Notes under the pieces: model-generated
What the model was told of the DNA's origin: nothing
Seen by the model: the letters and a program-made list of their open reading frames with translations, nothing else
The model's database searches: none
Position numbers and translations under genes: made by a program
NCBI GenBank assembly: GCA_047621305.1
Contig: JBLHNB010000008.1
Coordinates: 29,542-93,541, forward strand
Direction: 5' to 3'
DNA from: Colwellia_A sp047621305
GTDB taxonomy: Bacteria; Pseudomonadota; Gammaproteobacteria; Enterobacterales; Alteromonadaceae
Length of the DNA stretch: 64,000 bases
Part shown: piece after piece, positions 18,684-27,621 of the stretch
How the letters are laid out: the number at the start of each line of letters is the position of its first letter
Position numbering within the stretch: the stretch's first letter is position 1

Positions 18684-20119
18684 AGTGATGGTGCTCCTAT
18701 AACATACTGTAATAACAGGTTAGGATATAAACCAATGATGAGTAACATCAGTAATAAACTCCCCGTGATCATTAACTCTCGCCCTGATAAATCAGTAATG
18801 TCTTTAGTGGCTGCGCCCTGAAAACTACTTTGAAATAACACCATGCCGTAAATAGCCGAGCCGATAAGTCCCAGCGCAGCCAATATCACCAGTACAGGAT
18901 AATGTTGATACGCGCCAACCAAACTCATAAATTCACCAATAAAATTGGCTAATCCTGGTAAGCCAAACGCTGCGCCTGCAAAAGCCAATGCAAATCCGCC
19001 CATACGAGGCGCACTTTGCCAAAAACCGCCCATGTCCTTAAGGTTTCGAGAATGAATGCGGTTATATATCATGCCCGCTAAGGAAAATAATGCTGCGCTG
19101 CTTAAGCCATGAGCAACCATAGTGACAATAGCGCCTTGATAGGCAACCGTATTAAAGGCAAATAACGCTAACATCACAAAACCCATGTGGCTAATACTGC
19201 TATAAGCAACTAAACGTTTAATATCTGTTTGCGCAAAAGCCATTTTTGCGCCGTATAAAATACTTACTACGGCCAAAATACCTGCGATAGGTGCAAAGTT
19301 TTGGCTCGCTTGTGGAAACAACACAATAACAAAGCGGATCAAACCATAAGCACCCGTTTTTAATAAAACACCTGCCAATAAAACACTACCAGCGGTTGGC
19401 GCTTGTGTATGCGCATCAGGTAACCAACTGTGTACGGGTACACTCGGTAACTTCACTGCAAATGCAATAAAAAAGCCCAACATCAAGTAACTTGCTAAAT
19501 CCAGTGGAATAGCAAGTTGCAACCAATCTTGATAATAGAAGCTTAATGCACCTGTTTGTTGTTGATGAAAATAGGCAGTGGCAATAATGGCAACTAGCAT
19601 TAATAAGCTACTAACTTGGGTAAAAATAAAAAATTTAATGGCCGCAAAATGTCTATTCTCATGACCCCAAATAGCAATAATGGCAGTCATTGGCAGTAGC
19701 ATTACTTCCCAAAAGAAGAAAAATAGAAATAAGTCAACAGCACTAAAAACGCCAATAATACCGGCAATACTCGCGATTAAATTAAAATAGTAAAAGCCCT
19801 GTTTTTCTTGAATCTCTTGCCATGAGACCAATACACAGAGTATTGCCAAGAAAAAAGTTAATATAATTAAAGTGATGCTTAAATAATCAAGTGCCAATGA
19901 ATACTCAATATTTAACGATGAAATCCAAGGTAAGCGCACAAGTAACTGCAGTTCATCAAAGTTTAATGAACTGGTGGTGATAGAAAATGCAAAGAATAAC
20001 GCCACAACAATAAATGAAGTTAATGCTATCCACCGAGCGCTGTTTTGTTTAAGTCCTTCCGCGTACCAAGCAATACATGCACACATAAGCAAACCAAAAA
20101 TAACGATTGTTAACATCAT
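18680..20119 (-). CDS. nuoM: NADH-quinone oxidoreductase subunit M
   Basis: An antiporter-like proton-pumping subunit of complex I, 479 residues from the chosen start. I take the ATG at 20119, which overlaps the nuoL stop as ATGA. The frame stays open for 38 more codons upstream, but those residues are hydrophilic, lie inside nuoL and do not resemble NuoM. Conserved stretches include LPSVPVHSWLPDAHTQAPT and RLVAYSSISHMGFVMLALF, with the helix-breaking and proton-path residues of the family. It should form about 14 membrane helices. Confidence 0.95.
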   Translation of the reverse strand: MMLTIVIFGLLMCACIAWYAEGLKQNSARWIALTSFIVVALFFAFSITTSSLNFDELQLLVRLPWISSLNIEYSLALDYLSITLIILTFFLAILCVLVSWQEIQEKQGFYYFNLIASIAGIIGVFSAVDLFLFFFFWEVMLLPMTAIIAIWGHENRHFAAIKFFIFTQVSSLLMLVAIIATAYFHQQQTGALSFYYQDWLQLAIPLDLASYLMLGFFIAFAVKLPSVPVHSWLPDAHTQAPTAGSVLLAGVLLKTGAYGLIRFVIVLFPQASQNFAPIAGILAVVSILYGAKMAFAQTDIKRLVAYSSISHMGFVMLALFAFNTVAYQGAIVTMVAHGLSSAALFSLAGMIYNRIHSRNLKDMGGFWQSAPRMGGFALAFAGAAFGLPGLANFIGEFMSLVGAYQHYPVLVILAALGLIGSAIYGMVLFQSSFQGAATKDITDLSGRELMITGSLLLMLLIIGLYPNLLLQYVIGAPSL

Positions 20120-21978
20120 AAGGTAACGACTCCAACCAAGCAGATTATGGCTAATCCAAATGCTGCAGCGTACCAACGTAAACTGCCATTTTGACTCACC
20201 GATAGTGTGTCGCGCCATAACCTTACATACCAAGCGTTAAGCATTATGACTTGGTCGATAATATCTCGGCGATTTAGCTTAGCAATGAAACAGTAGGGTT
20301 TTATCAACAACCATTGATAGAGGGTATCAAATCCCAAACCACTACGTAGAAATCGGCTTAACCTGTTTTCGTTAGCGCTAATGCTGGTATTATCAACAGC
20401 GCGGTAACGCGCAAAATAAAACCATGAAAATGCAATACCGACAAAAGGTGTAATTATGGCAACACTGTGCAGCCAATTCGGTTCATTAACATTTACTACT
20501 GTCATTGAAACCTCGCTAAATACGGCTTTTAAATCGATTGAAATTAGTCCGCCAAATAATGACAATACAGCCAAAATCAGTAGTGACAATCGTAATAATT
20601 TACTTTTTTCGATATGTAATTGCGTTTCAAAGCGTTGTTTACCCAAAAAGGCTAAGAAGAAAAGTCGACAACTATAAATTGAGGTGAGCAGCGCGCCAAT
20701 AATTGCACACCACCATAAACTGGGTCCCGCCGTAGGAGAAGACCACAGCTCAGCTATAATGGCTTCTTTTGAGAAGAACCCTGAAGTACCGGGCAATGCC
20801 ATTAAACAAATCAAACCTATAATAAATAAGGTACTTTCAACGGGCAGTTTTTTTAATAAACCGCCCATCTTAAATAAATTTTGTTGATGATGAAGCGCTA
20901 AAATAACAGCACCTGCCGTTAAAAATAATAGCGCTTTAAAGAAGGCATGCGTCATTAAATGAAACACGCCCGCTGACCATGCGCCAGCGCCAAGTGCTAA
21001 CATCATATAGCCAATTTGACTCATGGTTGAATAAGCTAATACCCGTTTAATATCTGTTTGCACTAACGCCGCTAAACCCGCCAGTAATAACGTCGATGCT
21101 CCAACCCAAGCAACATATTGCATTACCTCTGGCGCAAGTAAAAACACGCCATGCATACGAGCAATTAAATAGACCCCTGCCGTGACCATAGTTGCCGCAT
21201 GAATTAACGCACTCACCGGTGTTGGCCCAGCCATAGCATCAGGCAGCCAAGTTTGCAGTGGCAATTGTGCAGATTTTCCAACCGCGCCACCTAACAATAA
21301 TAGAGCGACCCAATAAGCATCATCACTACCCATTTGCCACGTTGTTTGCGCGGCTTGAGTCACATCAACAATATTTAATTGCCCTAGGGACTTAAATAAC
21401 ATAAATAAAGCAATCGCCATGGCGGTATCACCAATACGCGTAACAATAAAAGCTTTGCGCGCTGCCAATACATTGTCTTTTTCTTGGTACCAAAAACCGA
21501 TCAGTAAAAAGCTACATAAACCCACACCTTCCCAGCCTAAATAAAGTAGTACTAAATTATCCGCTAAAACCAAAATTACCATCGCAACAATAAACAAGTT
21601 CATATAAGCCATGAAGCGGCTAAAGTTCTGATCACTTTTCATATAAACAGCAGCAAATAAATGTATTAGAAAACCAATACCGGTAACCACACAAATCATT
21701 ACACTCGATAATGCATCAAGATAAAAAGCGAAATTAACCTCTGCGGTGCCAGTACTTGTTGTTAACGAGAACCAAGACCACAACTTAGCTGTGATCACAT
21801 CAGCATCACTTTGAGATAATTGATAAACCAATACGCCACTTGAAATAGCGCTGAGCGCCATCGCACCCACACTCAGTATTGAAGCTTGTTGCCAGGACAA
21901 ACGCTTCGCTAAAGTAATAAGTAATAAAAAGCTCACCAAAGGATAAAAAGGTAAAGCGCCTAACATGATTGTTGACAT
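20116..21978 (-). CDS. nuoL: NADH-quinone oxidoreductase subunit L
   Basis: The distal proton-pumping subunit of complex I, 620 residues, close to E. coli NuoL (613). The antiporter core contains YLGWEGVGLCSFLLIGFWY, LPLQTWLPDAMAGPTPVSA, LIHAATMVTAGVYL and KRVLAYSTMSQIGYMMLA. The C-terminal part should carry the long lateral helix and a final membrane anchor. It lies 6 bases after nuoK and overlaps nuoM by 4. Confidence 0.97.
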   Translation of the reverse strand: MSTIMLGALPFYPLVSFLLLITLAKRLSWQQASILSVGAMALSAISSGVLVYQLSQSDADVITAKLWSWFSLTTSTGTAEVNFAFYLDALSSVMICVVTGIGFLIHLFAAVYMKSDQNFSRFMAYMNLFIVAMVILVLADNLVLLYLGWEGVGLCSFLLIGFWYQEKDNVLAARKAFIVTRIGDTAMAIALFMLFKSLGQLNIVDVTQAAQTTWQMGSDDAYWVALLLLGGAVGKSAQLPLQTWLPDAMAGPTPVSALIHAATMVTAGVYLIARMHGVFLLAPEVMQYVAWVGASTLLLAGLAALVQTDIKRVLAYSTMSQIGYMMLALGAGAWSAGVFHLMTHAFFKALLFLTAGAVILALHHQQNLFKMGGLLKKLPVESTLFIIGLICLMALPGTSGFFSKEAIIAELWSSPTAGPSLWWCAIIGALLTSIYSCRLFFLAFLGKQRFETQLHIEKSKLLRLSLLILAVLSLFGGLISIDLKAVFSEVSMTVVNVNEPNWLHSVAIITPFVGIAFSWFYFARYRAVDNTSISANENRLSRFLRSGLGFDTLYQWLLIKPYCFIAKLNRRDIIDQVIMLNAWYVRLWRDTLSVSQNGSLRWYAAAFGLAIICLVGVVTL

Positions 21979-21984
21979 AAGCTG

Positions 21985-22293
21985 TTACCCTCGCATTTCA
22001 TTTAATACATCAATATCTAACGAACGATATCGACGCTGCATTCTAATAAATAACGCTAAACCCACCGCAACCTCAGCCGCAGCTAAAGTTAGAATAAGAA
22101 TAAACATCACCTGACCATCGGCTTGGCGCCACGCACTACCCGCACCAATAAATGCAACACCCACCGCATTAAGCATCACCTCTAAACTCATCAACATGAA
22201 CAAGGTATTTTTACGAGAAATAACGCCGAAAAAACCTATTGCAAACAAAATGCAGGACAAAAACAATACATGTTCTAATGGAATATGTGTCAT
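21985..22293 (-). CDS. nuoK: NADH-quinone oxidoreductase subunit K
   Basis: A 102-residue protein with three membrane helices, the MrpC-like subunit of complex I. It shows the conserved SLEVMLNAV and AAAEVAVGLAL stretches, each with a buried glutamate needed for proton transfer in this family. Its ATG overlaps the nuoJ stop as ATGA. Confidence 0.97.
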   Translation of the reverse strand: MTHIPLEHVLFLSCILFAIGFFGVISRKNTLFMLMSLEVMLNAVGVAFIGAGSAWRQADGQVMFILILTLAAAEVAVGLALFIRMQRRYRSLDIDVLNEMRG

Positions 22294-22820
22294 AAGTGCG
22301 TCCCTCTGCTATCAGGTTTAGCATAGTGATAACCTGCAAGTAATCCGGCTAATAATAGAAAAGAAGCAATTTCAACCGCTAATAAATAAGGACCATAAAG
22401 CAGCATACCCACTTGTTTGGAGCTAACAACATTGGCCGTAAGCTGCTGTTGTAATTGTGCGTTATCAATTGTCCATAATAATTCAACAAGTAATGTCATC
22501 GCCAAAATCATAGGGCCAACCCAAAAAGAGAAGCCTCTACTGTGTGGTGCATGTTTAGTTTCATCTTCGGCTAAACCGAACATCATCACCGCAAAGACAA
22601 ATAACACCAATATTGCCCCCGCATACACGATGACTTCTAAGCCAGCTGCAAAAGGTGCGCCCATCAAATAAAAACACACGGCTACAGCAAGTAATGAAAC
22701 CACTAAATATAGCAAGGCGTGTACGGTGTTTTTTCCAGTAACCACTTTAAGGCTGCCGATAATGGCAACCGCAGCCGCTAAATAAAATAAGGTTTCTATG
22801 GATATGAAATTAGCCAACAT
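22290..22820 (-). CDS. nuoJ: NADH-quinone oxidoreductase subunit J
   Basis: A 176-residue membrane subunit of complex I with five predicted helices. It contains GLEVIVYAGAILVLFVFAVMM, whose first part is the conserved helix with a pi-bulge and a tyrosine. The RBS GGAGAGGG lies just before the ATG. It is separated from nuoI by 123 bases, the longest gap of the distal part, which a short ORF bridges. Confidence 0.96.
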   Translation of the reverse strand: MLANFISIETLFYLAAAVAIIGSLKVVTGKNTVHALLYLVVSLLAVAVCFYLMGAPFAAGLEVIVYAGAILVLFVFAVMMFGLAEDETKHAPHSRGFSFWVGPMILAMTLLVELLWTIDNAQLQQQLTANVVSSKQVGMLLYGPYLLAVEIASFLLLAGLLAGYHYAKPDSRGTHL

Positions 22821-22947
22821 TACCCTCTCCTTTAATTACAAAACTCAACCAGCTGCTTTTCTTTATTGTTGGTATTCTGTGGCTTTTTTGTATTACTTTT
22901 AATCGCTGTAATACCTGTAATTCCCGTATAGTTGAGACAAAAATCAT
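22810..22947 (-). CDS. Putative 45-residue ORF bridging nuoI and nuoJ
   Basis: The ATG at 22947 overlaps the nuoI stop as ATGA, and the frame runs through the whole nuoI-nuoJ gap to a TAA inside codons 3-4 of nuoJ. The product would be a basic peptide with no hydrophobic helix, starting MIFVSTIRELQVLQ. I do not recognise it. It may only keep ribosomes moving between the two genes, or may be chance; the coupled ends are the sole support. Confidence 0.35.
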   Translation of the reverse strand: MIFVSTIRELQVLQRLKVIQKSHRIPTIKKSSWLSFVIKGEGNVG

Positions 22948-23471
22948 GGCATTAATCCTTTAATATCAATAGGTGGCTTTTCTTGGTCTCCTTGACCTTT
23001 TCCTTTGCCTTTTATGGCAATACCCGATTGCTTATAAAAACTATAATCAGGGTATTTTCCTGGACCATTGATCGTTAAATGTTCTTTTTCATAAACAAGA
23101 TTTTGACGCTCATATTCGGCAAGTTCCACATCAGGTGTTAATTGAATTGCATAGGTAGGACAGGCTTCTTCACAGAATCCACATAAAATACAACGCGAAA
23201 AATTTATTCGAAAAAAATCGGCACGTTTACGGCCATCGTCATCAATGGTCTGCTGTAAAGAAATACAATCAACAGGACAAGCAACCGCGCATAAATTACA
23301 AGCCACGCAACGTTCTTCGCCATCAGGGTCTCGGGTTAACACAATTCGACCACGATACCTTGGTGCCAAATAAGGTTTTTGCTCGGGATATTGCACCGTA
23401 TCGGCTTTAGTAAAGGTATGTTTTAAAACCAACCACATAGTACGTAACTGACTAAATATATGATTAAACAT
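22944..23471 (-). CDS. nuoI: NADH-quinone oxidoreductase subunit I, 2x[4Fe-4S]
   Basis: This 175-residue ferredoxin-like subunit carries clusters N6a and N6b, passing electrons towards NuoB. Two classic motifs are visible: CVACNLCAVACPVDC and CILCGFCEEACPTYA. The N-terminal amphipathic helix packs against the membrane arm. The C-terminus is a little longer than in E. coli and rich in Lys and Gly. It lies 48 bases after nuoH. Confidence 0.97.
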   Translation of the reverse strand: MFNHIFSQLRTMWLVLKHTFTKADTVQYPEQKPYLAPRYRGRIVLTRDPDGEERCVACNLCAVACPVDCISLQQTIDDDGRKRADFFRINFSRCILCGFCEEACPTYAIQLTPDVELAEYERQNLVYEKEHLTINGPGKYPDYSFYKQSGIAIKGKGKGQGDQEKPPIDIKGLMP

Positions 23472-23519
23472 AACCTCTCCCTAAAGATTTACCGTTATAA
23501 AATGGTTTTTTAAAACTCA

Positions 23520-24494
23520 TTACAGTACCCCACTAAGTTTTAGCGCCGCGGTTACTAATAAATTAAGCAGGGCAAGGGGTAACATCGCTTTCCAACCAAA
23601 GGCTAATAACTGATCAAAACGAGGTCTAGGTAAGGAAGTGCGTAATAAAATAAAAAACATCACAAAAAAGAGTATTTTAAAGATAAACCAAACTAAAGGA
23701 GGCAACCATGTATCCAGTGGTGCGGGCATTAACCAACCGCCAAAAAATAAAACCACTGACATTGCCGAAATTAAGGTAACACTGAGATACTCACCTAAAA
23801 AGAATAGAGCAAACTTCAACCCTGAGTACTCAGTATGAAAGCCTGCCGTTAATTCCGTTTCCGCTTCTGGTAAATCAAAAGGTAGTCGGTGGCTTTCAGC
23901 AATACCTGCCACTAGAAAAATGAAAAAACCTACGAATTGGCTTTGAATAAGCCAACCATCGGTTTGTGCTAGGACGATTTCTCTTAAATTAAATGTTCCA
24001 GTGAGCAGCACAACGCCCATCACGGAAAGTCCCATAAATACTTCGTAACTTACTGTTTGCGCCGCCGCTCGCATACCACCTAACATGGCATACTTAGAAT
24101 TAGATGCCCAACCAGCCAAGACCACACTATAAACAGCTAAAGAGGCCATCGCTAAGAAAAACAAAATACCAATATTAAGATCTGAAACACCGATAGTCGG
24201 TGAAAAAGGCACAATGGCAAAACTCATCAGTACACAAACAGCACCGATGATCGGAGCAAGAACAAAAACACGTTTGTCACTAAAAGGTGGTATCCAATCT
24301 TCTTTTCCTAAGATTTTTAATAGATCAGCCAGTGATTGCAGCATGCCAAACGGCCCAACTCGGTTTGGCCCATGTCGGTCTTGCCAGATACCAATCATCC
24401 GACGTTCAACCCAAACAAGCGTCGCGGCGATGGGGATCAGCAGTGAAATCATAATAGTAATTTCTAATATTTTCCAAATTTGCTCAGACATCAT
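23520..24494 (-). CDS. nuoH: NADH-quinone oxidoreductase subunit H
   Basis: The quinone-site membrane subunit of complex I, 324 residues with about eight helices. It contains the family stretches RHGPNRVGPFGMLQ, RAAAQTVSYEVFMG and LPFDLPEAETELTAGFHTEY, the last one lining the quinone and proton entry path. I choose the ATG at 24494 because GGAGGA lies right before it; it overlaps the nuoG end by 11 bases. Confidence 0.96.
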   Translation of the reverse strand: MMSEQIWKILEITIMISLLIPIAATLVWVERRMIGIWQDRHGPNRVGPFGMLQSLADLLKILGKEDWIPPFSDKRVFVLAPIIGAVCVLMSFAIVPFSPTIGVSDLNIGILFFLAMASLAVYSVVLAGWASNSKYAMLGGMRAAAQTVSYEVFMGLSVMGVVLLTGTFNLREIVLAQTDGWLIQSQFVGFFIFLVAGIAESHRLPFDLPEAETELTAGFHTEYSGLKFALFFLGEYLSVTLISAMSVVLFFGGWLMPAPLDTWLPPLVWFIFKILFFVMFFILLRTSLPRPRFDQLLAFGWKAMLPLALLNLLVTAALKLSGVL

Positions 24495-27438
24495 CAAGTC
24501 CTCCGCTTACCATTCGAATAGGTATTAACTTATCCATTGATTTTAAATGCTCAAGCATTAGTGATTTGTTATTGCGAGCCCTTTGCTGGCCATTATTATG
24601 AAACTCGTGATAAAGCTTTATTTCTTCTTGGCTGGCTGCTGATAAAGAGATATCAAGATTATTGATACTTTTATCTAAGCCACTTAACGTGCCATAAACA
24701 TGGTGACTAATGAGGTTATCATCACAATACAACGTTGCTATTTGAGGCGGAGTACAATTATTGTTAGCAAAAGTAACCTTTACGTCTTGTCCGTTATGCC
24801 AACCTTGCTGCTCAGCATATGAAGAGGAAACATATAAGCTATTACCTTGCGCCATTAACTGAAACTCTGGGTTGAAACTCGCTTGCCAATCGTTGTTATA
24901 CCAAGGGATTTTCTGACTAAAGGCTAGGTAGACTGTTTCATGATTATTTTCATAACTATGCGGCGCTGATTTTGATTTTTGATAATTGACAGGCCAGCGC
25001 GCAATTAAAGCGTTAGCATCTTGAAAGCTTAAATAGGTATTGTTATTTTTTTTCTCTAATTCACCGCCAACTTCTTCTTGAAATTGCGTAATAGACTGAT
25101 TTGAGTTCCAACCGGGCGCCCAGCTAAAGGGCATATCAACGCTTGTATCGGCTTTCGCTCCCTCCATAGAAAAGCGCATTGATTGATCATAACTTTGGGT
25201 AACTTTAGGTTCATGCACACTGATATTAGCGAGTTGAGATGTACGTCCACTCGCACGGTGTGTTTGTCTTGCTGTAGCTTGCTGTGGTTCTATGGTATGA
25301 AGTACCCAAGCGCTGAAATTCGATAAAAAATGTTGATTTAAATCTGCTAAACAATGCAATTTATTTTGCTCATTTTTAGCATTCAAAACAGTGTAACTAC
25401 AGTGCGGATATAAGGTGTTTGCTAATAAATCTAACCAACGCCAGCTATCTTGAATAGGTAATACGGGGGCATGAACTTGATGATAACGCTGCACTTGTCC
25501 TTGATAATTAACATAATGACCGTCTCCTTCACTAACAGGGGCAACAGGTAAAATAATATCGGCACATTCGCTGATTTTACTTTCACTATGGTCTAAAACA
25601 ATCACGGTTTGTGCAGATTTTGTTAGGTTTTGTAATTCTTGCTCAGTTAGGTGCGTCAATTCATGTTCAAGTACGATGACACCATCCACTGCTTTCGAGG
25701 CTAACATTTCAAAGAGCTGATCAGTCGCTAGAGTTTTATCATCAATCATCGACAACAAACCTATGCTATTACTCTGCGGCGGCATAATGGCAAGCCTTGT
25801 TGATTTTTCAGTGGCTGCTTTAACATTTTCTACTTTATTTTGTTCAGTGTTTTGAGCCTTAGTTCCAACATTGCTTAGCGCTGACATCAATTGACCAATA
25901 CCCGCAAACAAACTCGCAGATTGTGAGCTCCAACCTGAGAGTATTAAAGGCCTTTTTGCAGATGAATACGCCTTAACAAAAGCCTTTATAAAGCCCTGCT
26001 GTAATTCACTAATACCTTCTAGTACGTCTTCACTAGTATTGTTCATATAGTTAGCAAGTACCAACAAACAATTCTCTATTTGATCAACAGCTAATAACAA
26101 TGATTGCTCACTAACATCATCTAATTTAGTGGCTGTAGTTTGTAAAGAAAAAAGCGGAGTGACTAAATTACCACCTAGGGTGCGCACCGCACTGTCTTGC
26201 CATGACGGAATACCAATAGTTGCTGCTTTTTCAATACTGGCATTACGCAATGCCTGCCTTACTGATAACGCCATACGCGAAGCAGTTTGAGTAATATCTT
26301 CATCAATAATAAAGATGAAGTCACTTTGTTCAATTTCGGTTAAGCTCGGCGGTTTATATTGACTTAATAGTTGCTGATGTTGAGCTGCCATTGCCATTTG
26401 TTTAGCTGATAAACCCGTAGAAAAATGTTCATTACCAACAAGGTTTTTAAGATAAAAATTGGCTTCTAATGATGCCCTTCCTGAACCAATACCTATAAAT
26501 TTCTTACCACGATAATGTGCTAAAGCTTTGGCAACATCTAAGCGCGTTAATTTCACCGGTGATGTTTGTTTAATGCCTTTAGTTGCGCGCAGTCGTTGTT
26601 GACCATTAACAAAACCAATACCAAAACGACCACGGTCACATAAAAAATAACCATTAATATCCGCGTTATAACGATTAACTACCCGACGTACACTACCGTA
26701 ACGTTCACCAATACTGGTATTACAGCCTATTGAGCAGTGCGCACATACTGAAGGTGCCGACTGTAAATCCCATTTACGCGTATAATGACTCGAAAATACT
26801 TTATTCGTAAAAACGCCGGTAGGGCATACTTCAACCAAGTTACCACTAAATTCACTCTCTAATGCGCCATCACTTTGACGACCAAAATACACTTGATTAC
26901 GAGAACCATACACACCAAAGTCTTTCCCCCCCGCGTAGTCTTTATAAAAACGAACACAACGATAACACGTAATACAGCGGTTCATTTCATGACCGACCAG
27001 GTCACCTAGATTTTGATTGGTAAATGTTCTTTTATCGCCCTGATAATCTCGTTGATTATGCCCAGACATCACCGTCATATCTTGTAAGTGACACTCGCCA
27101 CCTTCGGCGCAAACGGGACAGTCGTGAGGATGATTAGTCATCATCGCGGCAATGACTTGCTCGCGAAATGTCGACGACTGAGCATCTTGCAAACTAATAC
27201 GCATACCATCACTTACCGGTGTCGTGCATGCCATCACTAATCGACCACGGGTATCATCCTCATCTTGATATTGGGTTACAGCACATTGGCGACAAGCGCC
27301 AACAGAACCCATGGAGGGATGCCAGCAAAAATAAGGTAAGTTAAGCTTTTGTGAGAGCACACCAGCCAACAGGTTATTTTCTTTGTTAACTTGATAAGCT
27401 ACATCATCAATATACACGGTCACTTTATTATCACTCAT
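24484..27438 (-). CDS. nuoG: NADH-quinone oxidoreductase subunit G
   Basis: The large iron-sulfur subunit of complex I, 984 residues (E. coli 908). An N-terminal [2Fe-2S] domain (CWHPSMGSVGACRQC) is followed by the His/Cys ligands of N5 (HPHDCPVCAEGGEC) and those of N4 (CITCYRCVRFYKDY). The N7 site CAHCSIGC is retained, followed by a molybdopterin-oxidoreductase-like domain of inactive type. The start is MSDNKVTVYIDD at 27438, preceded by AAGGAGG; the frame is open further upstream, but that part comes from a duplicated junction. The extra length lies mostly in the C-terminal third. Confidence 0.95.
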   Translation of the reverse strand: MSDNKVTVYIDDVAYQVNKENNLLAGVLSQKLNLPYFCWHPSMGSVGACRQCAVTQYQDEDDTRGRLVMACTTPVSDGMRISLQDAQSSTFREQVIAAMMTNHPHDCPVCAEGGECHLQDMTVMSGHNQRDYQGDKRTFTNQNLGDLVGHEMNRCITCYRCVRFYKDYAGGKDFGVYGSRNQVYFGRQSDGALESEFSGNLVEVCPTGVFTNKVFSSHYTRKWDLQSAPSVCAHCSIGCNTSIGERYGSVRRVVNRYNADINGYFLCDRGRFGIGFVNGQQRLRATKGIKQTSPVKLTRLDVAKALAHYRGKKFIGIGSGRASLEANFYLKNLVGNEHFSTGLSAKQMAMAAQHQQLLSQYKPPSLTEIEQSDFIFIIDEDITQTASRMALSVRQALRNASIEKAATIGIPSWQDSAVRTLGGNLVTPLFSLQTTATKLDDVSEQSLLLAVDQIENCLLVLANYMNNTSEDVLEGISELQQGFIKAFVKAYSSAKRPLILSGWSSQSASLFAGIGQLMSALSNVGTKAQNTEQNKVENVKAATEKSTRLAIMPPQSNSIGLLSMIDDKTLATDQLFEMLASKAVDGVIVLEHELTHLTEQELQNLTKSAQTVIVLDHSESKISECADIILPVAPVSEGDGHYVNYQGQVQRYHQVHAPVLPIQDSWRWLDLLANTLYPHCSYTVLNAKNEQNKLHCLADLNQHFLSNFSAWVLHTIEPQQATARQTHRASGRTSQLANISVHEPKVTQSYDQSMRFSMEGAKADTSVDMPFSWAPGWNSNQSITQFQEEVGGELEKKNNNTYLSFQDANALIARWPVNYQKSKSAPHSYENNHETVYLAFSQKIPWYNNDWQASFNPEFQLMAQGNSLYVSSSYAEQQGWHNGQDVKVTFANNNCTPPQIATLYCDDNLISHHVYGTLSGLDKSINNLDISLSAASQEEIKLYHEFHNNGQQRARNNKSLMLEHLKSMDKLIPIRMVSGGLDDV

Positions 27439-27439
27439 A

Positions 27440-27529
27440 TTAATGCCCTCCTTGAATGTCATTGTCATAAAAGGAGCGGCAACAACCTTGGTCAATATAT
27501 GCGGTCACTTTATGATCAGTATTATTCAT
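27440..27529 (-). CDS. 29-residue chimeric ORF from duplicated nuoF/nuoG junction
   Basis: This short ORF lies exactly between nuoF and nuoG. It has the same TAA-T-ATG spacing on both sides and its own RBS GGAGGT. Its first half resembles the start of NuoG (NNTDHKVTAYID against MSDNKVTVYIDD). Its second half resembles the end of NuoF (YIDQGCC...GGH-stop against HIDQGCC...GGH-stop). It is therefore best read as the by-product of a tandem duplication of about 91 bases. The arrangement leaves reading of both flanking genes intact. A function is not implied. Confidence 0.6.
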   Translation of the reverse strand: MNNTDHKVTAYIDQGCCRSFYDNDIQGGH

Positions 27530-27621
27530 ATTAATGACCTCCTATAGTATGGTGATAAGGACAACAGCCTTGGTCGATATGTTGTTCAAAATCGTCATGA
27601 AAATAACGTAGTGCGCTTTTT
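27440..27621. repeat. Imperfect tandem duplication at nuoF 3'/nuoG 5' junction
   Basis: On the minus strand two units follow one another, each with GACCAAGG-TGTTG, a GGAGG RBS, CATTAATATGA and, downstream, ATAAAGTGACCG. The period is 91 bases, measured between the two TAA-T-ATG junctions. The copies have diverged by substitutions, so the event is not recent. Confidence 0.65.

Noticed and set aside
20120..20233. Upstream extension of nuoM by 38 codons
   Set aside because: It lies wholly within nuoL, is hydrophilic and does not resemble NuoM; the ATG at 20119 forms a normal ATGA overlap with the nuoL stop.
27439..27495. Upstream extension of nuoG by 19 codons
   Set aside because: These codons are the duplicated junction read in another frame; the RBS AAGGAGG and family N-terminus favour the ATG at 27438.
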